Positions 56,401 to 64,000 of a stretch of 64,000 nt of DNA are shown in pieces. A model generated the notes under the pieces. That model was not told the origin of the DNA. It made no database searches and saw only the letters and a program-made list of their open reading frames with translations. Source of the stretch: Tridacna crocea (Eukaryota; Mollusca; Bivalvia; Cardiida; Cardiidae); the NCBI GenBank assembly GCA_943736015.1, contig OX031068.1:29818296-29882295 (forward strand). Reading direction: 5' to 3'. The stretch's first letter is position 1. Each line of letters opens with the position of its first letter. Position numbers and translations under genes: made by a program.

Positions 56401-59400
56401 AGCAGGCCATGCCTAGCTGCCTAAGGAGGGTTAAATACCAATCTATTTTTTAAATAGTAGGAGTAGGGGAAAAAAATATTTTGAATACCAAAAAAGACAA
56501 CCCTTACCCTAAAGCTGCCCTGATCCAGCTCCCTGCTGCCCCTTGACCAGATGGTGGAGACCCAACACTCTCCTCTCCAGAGAGGTAATGTCTCTTTCTC
56601 TTGCTGGCTTGTACTTCGAAGAAATTAGAGCTTTCCCCTTGAGAATCTGACAGCCCAGAGCCTCCTTAAAAAAAAAAAGAATCGTTATTTTTTTTCTGAA
56701 CTTGTTTTTCTTTGTCTCACAGAGGTTTACAATGAGTGAAACTTGACAGCATTACACTACTGCTTTTACTGCTTATGACATATTTTGCAGCTACATGATG
56801 CATACACCATTTAAATCAACACATAATATGCATCTATAAAACCCGATTGTCAACAGGCAACCGAGTCATAAGGTAGAATGCTCCTTGACCATGCAAAAGG
56901 ACCTTGTATACCCGAGCAGACCACGAAGGTTCGTCTGGGTCATTATTTTCTGTTGATGCATCAAACACCCTTTCACAGAACACAGCTCACATGTGTTATA
57001 GATATTTCGAATAATATATTGCTAGTTTCTCTATTTTCCCCCACGTTCATAGTTCTTTTTCAATTTTACCTCTTTCTTTAGCATAAGCATTTTTCTTGTT
57101 ATGTTTTAGACACCACTGAAAGAGTTTTGTGTACATCTAGCATAATCTTGACTTCTGCAGGTAACTTTTTTTTATGTTGCATTATATTGCTTGATTGCAC
57201 GGCTTTTAACTCATTACCACGCAATCTCGACTTTTAACAACCCTGGGAAAGAAGCCTTTTGAAAACAATGTGGGGAAAAGGACAAAATGCTGGTAACCAG
57301 CATTTTCTCTTTTTCCCACAATTTTTTTTACCCTTCCAGAATTAAGTTTCAAGTTTTCAGTCATGTTTATTTTATTGCCTGCAAATGCTTTAAGTTTAGA
57401 CCAGTCTACAATTTCGTTGTTTGGTAAAGAATGCCACTTACAATATTATTTCAGTCATATGACTACTGTCAGTGCACTTATCCCTGCTTTCCTACAGTTT
57501 CTGTTGCCAGTACTTCACACAATATTCTTCCCCAAGGCGTTGGCTGCTTTCCCACATAATCATCATTAAAACCATGATCAGCTATCAACAGAATGAACAC
57601 TATTTATAATACGGCTTGCAACACGCAAAAAGGGGTATTCAGACATTTGCGTGAAGTGTTGTCAGGCTGATCCGAGACAACATTTTATGCTAATGTCCAA
57701 ATGCCCCTGGTCATGTACTGCAGGCTATAAGGAATTCCTCCCTATTGCCATTTTTTTTTTTTCAAAAAAGCCTATGTATTCCAAGACTGAAGAAAACTTA
57801 CCTGAGGGGCTAGACATTGTTGCTATTTCCTCCATATGATCAACACCAACAAAATCTCCTTTCTCTGAGAGCTGACTGGTAAAATCTTCTATTTTCATGT
57901 GGGATGTATCTATAACACTAGGTTCTACAGTAACATGTATACTAGATGCTGCAGAGGTTTGTGGAAGCATTGTTACAGAAGAAGGGATCTGAAAATGTGC
58001 ACAGATGTAAGATTTTTGAGCCATGCTCTCTGAAAAGGAGATTTAACTCTTTACCACACAAGAAAATTTTAGACTGATCCCAATTAAAAGCATTTGCAAA
58101 AGAAAAAATAAAGGTGATTGAAAAATTAAAATTTGGTTTGGGAAGGGTAAAAAAACACTAAAGGAAAAGGAGAAAATGCTGGTGACCAGCATTTTCTTCT
58201 TTTCCCATAGTGTTTTCAAAAGGCTGCTTTCTCAGGGTTGTTAATAGTTGGGATTGTGTGGTAAAGAGTTAATACATCTGCAGAAAGTACTAACCCGTAT
58301 CAGCCTGTGCAGGCTGACATGGGTTGAAGTATTTTGCTTTTATGCATTTTTCTGAATGTCCATTCTACCTCATGATTCAGCTGGAAGTTAATTCTAACAT
58401 GGTATGAATTCAGCACTATAAACACAATGCAACAAAACCATGGTAAATCTATGTTATTCTGTGTAGAGTGACCTCATTCTATGTACAGTGATCTCATTCT
58501 GTATAAAGTAAGTAAGTAGGTCATTCAATGGAACATAATCTGCGTCCATGTTTTCACATTAAGTATGAACCTGTTTTCCTTTCATTAACTCTTTACCACA
58601 TAATCCCGACTTTTAACGACCCAGAGAAAGAGGCCTTTTGAAAACATTGTGGGAAAAGGAGAAAATGCTGGTAACCAGCATTTTCTCCTTTTCCCACAAT
58701 GTTTTCTAATCTATCAAGGACAAATTTTGCAGTTTTAACCACACTGAAATTGTCGTCTGCAAATTCTTTCAATTTGGACCAGTCTATTATTTTGCTGTGT
58801 GGTAAAGAGTTAAGAGTTGGTCATGTTAGAATCGAAATAATCTTTTTTTAATCATGGTTTATAGTTCACCCTTTCCTTATTATCTATTGCCATAAAAGAC
58901 CATTTTATAGCATAAAAGACAATTTTAACAAGTAAATTTTTACTAGAAAACCGAGTACCTGGAAGATGTCTGTGTCAAAAACAAAGCAAGAAATAAATCT
59001 TTTTATGAATTTTCTTAAGGCAAATAATGGCTTAGCAGGTGAGATATTCTGCAGGGGAGCAAAATAATGCTGAGAACAAAAGGGTTAACTCATTACAAAA
59101 TGACAATATTTTAGGCTTGTCCAAACTGAAAGCATTTGCAGATGACAAATAAAAGTGACTGAAAATTTGAAATTTGTTCTGTGAAGAGTAGAAAACATTG
59201 TGGGAAAAGGAGAAAATGCTAAGTTACCAACATCTTCTCTTCCCCGAATGTTTTCTAGAGGCTTCTTTCTCAGGGTAGTCAAAAGTAGGGATTGTATGGT
59301 AATGGGTTAACACCCAGATATCTACACACCTGCTTTACTGATGTTATATTAATAGTTGAAGGTTTGCCCGTCCCCGATTTCACCATCTCCTGTAATGGTA

Positions 59401-62400
59401 TGAATGTACTGCTGGGCTGAATCCTGACTGTCTGGGTACCAGCCGTGACAGGTGTTGTCATGACAACCTTCTGGACCACAACTTGTTGCTGTTCTCCTGG
59501 TAATGTTGGTGTAGTGCCAACTGTCTCTGTAAAACAATGTTGCTAAATTCAAAAATTTAAATCTTTGTTCACACACAGAAATCATTATTATTTATTATTT
59601 CATTCCCCATCAACTATTTACCACACAATCCCAGGACAATCATCTTTGCGAGCCAATGTTAGGATCACTACGTGGATCTAACCTTGGCTGATTGAGCCAG
59701 ATTTCGAAATTCCTGCAATGAGCCCTCTATTTGATGCTGGTTATTACCCCCCTTTACATCATATTTCTAAAAGCAAACGAAATATCATTTTACGAACCGC
59801 TTACGAATACATATGAAGCGATAAGCAGACATCCACGTGGGTTTCCATGTTTACTGTCTATTCGAAAGGTAGCAACCTTGTTGTATTTTTATCAAAGATG
59901 AAATGCTACAAACGATTTCATTTGTTGCAGTTAGAGCTGGCTGCATCTAATGAAAAAGCATATCGGGTGAATGTAAAAATCAAGCTTGATTCGCCAAGGG
60001 TAGAGTAGCGTAGTGAATCATCAGTCTTGGCTTGCGAAGATGCAGGACAATGAGAAAGGAGCCTTCTGAAAAAATGCTGGAAAAGGAGAAAATGTCCTGA
60101 CCAGTCTTTTCTTCTTTACCCATAATGTTTTCTAACCTTTGAAGGAAAAAATTCATCCTTGTTCACTAACATAAATCATTATTTATCATTATTTTGATCT
60201 TCAGTAACTCTTTACCACACAATCTTGAGACTCTTAAGGAAGAAGCTTCTTGAAAACATTATGCGAAAAGGAGAAAATGCTGGTTAACAGCATTTCCTTC
60301 TTTTCCCACCATGTTTTTAACCTTTAACGGTAAACTTCATCTTTGTCTACTATTATATATGGTCATTTATCATTTTTCATTCTTCAGTAACTCTTTACTA
60401 CACAATCCTGAAACTCTGAGGAAGGAGATTTTCGAAAACATTTTCAAAAATATGAAAGAAAGATTTCAGGTTTTGAGAAACTGTTAACTTGTCCTCTGCA
60501 AATGCTTTCAGTTTAGACAAGTCTAATTTAGTAATGAGTTTAACCCATTACCACACAATCCCTACTTCTGACTGCCCTGAAGAAGCCTTTAGAAAACATT
60601 GTGGGAAAAGGAGAAAATGCTGGTAACCAGCATTTTCTCCTTTTCCTACAATGTTTTCTACCCTTCAGAAGACAAATTTCAATTTTTCAGCATTTCCTCC
60701 TTTTCCTACTATGTTTTTTACCCTTCACAAAACAAATTTCGAAATTCCAGTCACTTTTATTTTGTTGTCTGCAATTCACCTTTCTGTAAACGTGAGTTTG
60801 GCATGCTCCCTCTTAGTATCGTGCTATATTGGTTGTCAAGCCTGACAAGCTAACCAGAAATTATGTCATACTCTTTTGTTTACATGATGCCCAATAATGG
60901 GTTTTCATCAACCGATAAGACGTTGATAGACCTGTCAATCAAAATCAGCAGAAAGGTCAATTGCTTTCGATCTGGACAAACTTAAAATCTCATTGTTTGG
61001 AAATGAGTTCACAAACTACCATCATTTTCACTATATTGAAACTTTTCTGTACAAGTGCTCACAGTTTGGACAAATCTACATTTTGTTTGTCGCATGCAGA
61101 TGGGACTTACCTAAAGTTGGTGTATCAATTATAGTTGTTTCTGATGGCTGCACAATCGTCTCTCCTTCCACAATTTTGGTACCAACTTGACTTTCATCAA
61201 TAAACTGGAACGGGTCTAGATCAATCTGGGCTTGAGCTAAGGAGCTACTTAATAAATCATAATTCTTGCTAGAGTCTTCACTACTACTACTGCTTTTAAC
61301 AATAACCACTTCTTTTGTCACAATATCTGAATTGCTTTTGTCCACATAAAACATTCCTGTTTGGGGGTCAAGGTCACCATGGTCTTCAAGGCCATGACCT
61401 CTCTTCACTATTTGTATTTTGTTGTCCTGGGTTACCGATGAAGATGACACTGTTGGAAGGATGATGTTTGGTGTGGATTGTGGCGTAGATAAGACAGATT
61501 TAAGTGGGACTGCGGTGAAAAGATCTTCTGTACTGCTGTCAGTGGAGTCCAAGACAGTCTGTAAAAAAATAAAACTGAGCCAAGTTCTGGTAGAAGTAGC
61601 TTTAATGCATTACACCAAGAAAGTTATCACTTATTCCTTTCCAAAACATTTCCGGTTATTTACAACCCTGAATAGCCGCAATGGGAAAACCAATACACAT
61701 TCTTCATGGTTCTGGATTATTCTGCAAACAGGTCACTAAGTATCATATACTTAACACTTCCCCTCCTGAAGATAGAAGCCATTTGAAAACATTGTGGGAA
61801 AAGGAGAAAATGCTGGTAACCAGCATTTTCTCCTTTTCCCAAAATGTTTTCTACCCTCCCAGAACAAATTTCAATTTTTGAGTCACATTAATTTTGTTGT
61901 CTGCAAATGCTTTCAATTTGGACCAGCCTACAGTTTTTTCTTTTGGTAAAGAGTAATTAGATTCATACAATTCATTCATTCTATTAACTCTTTACCACAT
62001 GACAAATTTTGGGACTGGACCAAATTGAAAGCATTTGCAGACAACAATATAAATGTGACTGAAACATTGAAATTTGGTTTGAGAAGGGTAGAAGACATTG
62101 TGGAAAAAGGAGAAAATGCTGGTAACCAGCATTTTCTCCTTTTCTCACAATGTTTTCTAAAGGCTTCTTTCTCAGGCTTGTAAAAAATAGGGATTATGTG
62201 GTAATGGGTTAAATGGCTGAATTCGGAGGTAGTGTGGTCCATAAACCAGACCTCTGATTAAGAGGGAGTGATGGTGTTCTAGATTTATAATTTCTCTTCT
62301 AAACCCTATGTTATGGATACTCATTAGAATCGTTTCAGAAAGACAATTCTTATGAGTACCCACAACATAGGGCATAGTGGAGGATGATTAATAATTTCAA

Positions 62401-63856
62401 AATTGAAATCAAAATCACTCCCTCTATATGGAGCTCTCTTAAACATTTAGAGAATTTATCAAAAGCAAAATATTCAGCAATAGGTCAGCCTTTACCGTAA
62501 GACTAAGCAGACTGACCTAGGTCGATACTTTTCCTAAATGCATTAAACTCCCTCTTCATACAGTATGGCTGAAATACCACAAGTTGATAGGGTTGCCCCT
62601 TTGATAGTTCAAATTTAGGCTGAGTTTGAAATCTGTTAAATAATGCTAAACATATCCGAAAATGTCAAAAAATTCTCAGAATAATGACACTCAAAACACA
62701 AGGGCTACAATAATACCTCTATGGCATCCTCGGATACCCCAGGGGTCTCCCTATTTGCTACGCTACATCGACCCTGGGACAATTGACTAATAAAACTTTG
62801 AATCAGCCGCTGAAAATCGATACGAAACGTCATAGCGTACAGTCCACTCGCCCATCACAAAATGATGATGGAACCAATGAAAAGCCAGCATTCGGCCAGC
62901 GGTAAAGCGAGGGAAATTCAATTAATTGTCCCAGGGGTCGATGTAGCGTAGGAAATAGGGATACCCCGGGGTATCCGAGGATGCCTCTATGGTGACAATA
63001 ACAACAAAAGGGCTACAACAACAATTTTATGATTTCTACAAATGCAATCAAGCTAATAAGATACAATATGTAAGTTTTGGTACACTTTCTATTCACACCA
63101 TTACCACAGACTTTCAGTCTGTACAATCATCCGGAATAAGGGCCGAATAAAGAGAACATACTCTTTACAGAGCTAGATTTTTAATTCATAAAACTTTTTA
63201 GAGTAATTACTTTGTCAATTGTTTAACCCATTACCAAACGACTATATTTTCGACTGGTCCAAATTGAAAGCATTTGCAGGTGACAAAATACAAGTGGCTG
63301 AAAATTTGAAATTTGTTTTGTGAAGTGTAGAAAACATTGTGCGAAAAGGAGAAAATGCTGGTTACCAGCATTTTCTCCTTTTCCCACAATGTTTTCTAAA
63401 GGCTTCTTTCTCAGGGGCGTCAAAAGTAGGGATTGTGTGGTAAAGAGTTAAACAATCAATGATTGTGTTAGATCAAATATTCAAGTAATTGAGAGGTCAG
63501 TCTCCAACCCCCCAATAACAGCTCCAGTACTAGGTTTTCTAGCCCCTATTAGTGCTTGATTAGTTGGTCTTCTAGTCCCTATAAGTACTTGAGAAGTCAG
63601 TCCCCTATCCCTGAAATGTACTCGAGTAGCTGGTCTTCCATCCTTATTAGTGCTTCAGTAGTTAGTCTCCCAAACCCTATAAGTACTTGAGTAGTCAATC
63701 TCCCACCCTTATAAGCCCTTATAAGACGAACAAAGGAACAAATGCCTAATCTTACCTGAGACTGGGTTTCAGGCTGCATATTTGAAACTACTGGTTGTGA
63801 CTGAACATCTTTGTCAGCAGAACTTTCTGGCTGATTTAAAATGGTCATTGCTTGCT
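53279..63856 (-). CDS. bromodomain-containing nuclear protein, 3' part of gene (eight exons)
   Basis: Reading down the minus strand, exons 63856-63756, 61558-61111, 59526-59330, 57988-57802, 56664-56508, 55926-55844, 54639-54560 and 53485-53279 join in phase to about 485 residues. The N-terminal two thirds are low-complexity and rich in Ser, Thr, Gln and Val, as in transcriptional co-regulators. A basic KRKR stretch follows, then a C-terminal bromodomain: helix Z (SWIRAALGVLNKVSKYRG), the ZA loop with QPVDPEDAPDYY and NPMDFGTIKKKLE, then FEDFHADMMLVRDNCHLYNP carrying the acetyl-lysine-contacting Asn, and helix C. The Asn and both Tyr positions are present, so acetyl-lysine reading is plausible. 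I cannot assign an orthologue. The 5' end is outside the window. Confidence 0.85.
53870..54069. mobile_element. 200-bp foldback element
   Basis: Inverted ends GGGCCCGTATTCACCAACC / GGTTGGTGAATACGGGCCC and an internal palindrome GATTGGCTAAACC / GGTTTAGCCAATC; a miniature element with almost no loop. Confidence 0.85.
54560..54639 (-). CDS. bromodomain exon: ZA loop and helix A
   Basis: This 80-nt exon has acceptor ATACTTCAG and donor GTAGCTG. It codes VDPEDAPDYYAIVENPMDFG then TIKKKLE, a near-consensus ZA loop (APDYY, PMD) that forms the acetyl-lysine pocket. Confidence 0.93.
54850..55250. repeat. two family A elements in opposite orientation
   Basis: A forward copy (about 54863-55050, arms AACACTGTAGGAAAAGGAG / CTCCTTTTCCCACAGT) is followed by a reverse copy to TTAA at about 55240. 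Confidence 0.75.
55423..55649 (+). repeat. family A element (TTTCCCAAACA subtype)
   Basis: Full-length forward copy, TTAA at both ends. Confidence 0.85.
55844..55926 (-). CDS. bromodomain exon: helix Z
   Basis: This 83-nt exon has acceptor CTTTACAG and donor GTCAGTT. It codes VLNKVSKYRGVNREKSDLN followed by AAAWFTQP. Compared with typical bromodomains, helix Z is extended by a charged insert (RGVNREKSDLN) before the WF-x-P motif. Confidence 0.88.
55997..56216 (-). repeat. family A element in bromodomain-gene intron
   Basis: Reverse copy with core AATGCTGGTTACCAACATTT. Both ends are decayed. It begins about 70 bp from the exon at 55844-55926. Confidence 0.7.
56227..56434 (-). repeat. family E TTAA element
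   Basis: Reverse copy ending CTAAGGAGGGTTAA. The hairpin is GATCTAAGATCAGACTGCAC ... GTGCAGTCTGATCTTGATC. Confidence 0.75.
56508..56664 (-). CDS. bromodomain protein exon (basic stretch and start of helix Z)
   Basis: This 157-nt exon follows a long T tract ending TTAAG and has donor GTAAGGG. It codes SDSQGESSNFFEVQASKRKR, then HYLSGEESVGSPPSGQG and ends SWIRAAL. KRKR may serve as a nuclear localisation signal. The aromatic plus amphipathic end is the beginning of the bromodomain. Confidence 0.85.
57206..57434 (+). repeat. family A element
   Basis: Forward copy from TTAA 57206; the right TTAA is mutated (GGTAAAGAATGCC). Confidence 0.78.
57609..57728. mobile_element. short, deleted copy of the TATATGG inverted-repeat element
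   Basis: CTTGCAACACGCAAAAAGGG and GACATTTGCGTGAAGTGTTG match the 4070 copy. The middle is deleted. Confidence 0.6.
57802..57988 (-). CDS. bromodomain protein exon (linker)
   Basis: This 187-nt exon has acceptor ACATTTTCAG and donor GTAAGTTT. It codes IPSSVTMLPQTSAASSIHVT, then DTSHMKIEDFTSQLSEKGD and HMEEIATMSSPS. It carries one base into the next exon. There is no recognised domain. Confidence 0.8.
58043..58272 (-). repeat. family A element
   Basis: Full-length reverse copy, 25 bp upstream (minus-strand sense) of the region leading to exon 57988. Confidence 0.82.
58585..58813 (+). repeat. family A element
   Basis: Full-length forward copy with a perfect palindrome and both TTAA intact. 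Confidence 0.9.
59085..59310 (-). repeat. family A element next to a splice donor
   Basis: Reverse copy with TTAA at both ends. It ends 19 bp from the 59330 exon edge. Confidence 0.82.
59330..59526 (-). CDS. bromodomain protein exon (Gln/Val/Thr-rich)
   Basis: This 197-nt exon has acceptor TTTTACAG and donor GTGTGTAG. It codes GEQQQVVVQKVVMTTPVTAG, then TQTVRIQPSSTFIPLQEM and ends ITSVKQ. Phase agrees with both neighbours. A family A repeat ends 19 bp past the donor (59310). Confidence 0.8.
59641..60042. mobile_element. Mutator-like miniature element, copy 2 (402 bp)
   Basis: Ends CATCTTTGCGAGC and GCTTGCGAAGATG, flanked by a perfect 9-bp duplication CAGGACAAT (59632-59640 and 60043-60051). 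The host looks like another decayed TTAA element (TTTACCACACAATCCC just to the left). Confidence 0.92.
60540..61010 (+). repeat. family A element, rearranged
   Basis: The left end and palindrome are normal (60540-60660). The segment CAGCATTTCCTCCTTTTCCT is duplicated at 60689. An unrelated stretch (about 60780-60960) precedes the right end (AAACTTAAAATCTCATTGTTTGG). Confidence 0.7.
61111..61558 (-). CDS. bromodomain protein exon (Ser/Thr-rich, acidic)
   Basis: This 448-nt exon has acceptor TTTTTTACAG and donor GTAAGTCC. It starts TVLDSTDSSTEDLF and includes DLDPQTGMFYVDKSN, a poly-Ser run, and ends with TTIIDTPTL. It is fully open over 149 codons and has phase 1 at its end. The composition suggests an intrinsically disordered regulatory segment. 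Confidence 0.85.
61984..62212 (-). repeat. family A element
   Basis: TTAA-bounded reverse copy, although the centre is GGTAACC, which is normally the forward state. Confidence 0.82.
62725..62983. mobile_element. 259-bp Mutator-like miniature element
   Basis: Ends CATCCTCGGATACCCC and GGGGTATCCGAGGATG with inverted repeats of about 60 bp (CTACGCTACATCGACCC and complement), flanked by a perfect 9-bp duplication CCTCTATGG (62716-62724 and 62984-62992). Confidence 0.92.
63223..63451 (-). repeat. family A element
   Basis: Full-length reverse copy, TTAA at both ends. Confidence 0.88.
63756..63856 (-). CDS. bromodomain protein exon (N-terminal low-complexity part)
   Basis: This 101-nt exon has acceptor TTTTTCAG and donor GTAAGAT on the minus strand. 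It codes QAMTILNQPESSADKDVQSQ then PVVSNMQPETQSQ. The first two bases complete a codon from an exon beyond the window edge. It ends on a codon boundary, matching the next exon. Confidence 0.75.
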
Positions 63857-63953
63857 CTGAAAAATTGTAGTTAAAGTTAGTGCATGTACATTTCAATCTG
63901 CATATCAAAATCTATCCTCGGCAGAAGTTTCATAGATTATCTATGGTTTGGTC

Positions 63954-64000
63954 TAACCCATTACCACACAATCCCTACTTTTGATGCCCCTGAGAAAGAA
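63954..64000 (+). repeat. family A element, cut by the window edge
   Basis: TAACCCATTACCACACAATC starts a forward copy that continues beyond the window. Confidence 0.8.

Overview
This is a eukaryotic nuclear window: AT-rich, intron-dominated, with exons bounded by GT/AG sites and separated by long repeat-filled introns. The two genes are of metazoan type. The repeats (tRNA-headed SINEs, a pearl/Helentron-like element with a 145-bp tandem core, dense TTAA miniature elements) point to a bivalve mollusc. Some inverted repeats look to me like ones seen in Dreissena, but that is a memory-based impression and not a test.

Gene 1 (+ strand, exons from 9255 to 43038) is the 3' part of a receptor-type guanylate cyclase. 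Nine exons encode the second half of the kinase-homology domain, the dimerisation/signalling helix, the complete catalytic cyclase domain and a C-terminal tail of about 213 residues ending at a TGA at 43036-43038. All exon phases join without a break. The ligand-binding, transmembrane and first kinase-homology exons are not recognisable here and are probably upstream of the window. The catalytic domain is split by an 18-kb intron (15608-33798).

Gene 2 (- strand, exons from 63856 down to 53279) is a nuclear-type protein. A Ser/Thr/Gln-rich, low-complexity N-terminal part is followed by a basic stretch and a bromodomain spread over four exons. Eight exons are visible and their phases also join cleanly. 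The 5' end lies beyond 64000. The two genes converge, with about 10 kb of repeats between their stop codons.

Everything else is mostly repeats. The dominant one is a TTAA-flanked miniature element of about 230 bp (family A here), present in dozens of copies and built around a near-perfect palindrome of about 60 bp. Related TTAA families are B (same plan, different palindrome), C (about 530 bp) and E (hairpin built on a GATCAAGATCAGACTGCAC-type arm). Other elements are Mutator-like elements with 9-bp target duplications, a hAT-like insertion, several foldback elements, SINEs, two or three pearl/Helentron-like elements, a 32-bp minisatellite, a 157-bp triplication and a 145-bp tandem array. Nesting is common and several target duplications can be read directly.

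The most interesting signal is in family A/B. The two palindrome arms change together between copies, B copies twice entered the same internal TTAA of A, and A copies end within 12-30 bp of several splice sites. At 1-214 on the - strand there is also an open reading frame with a plausible acceptor that I cannot name.
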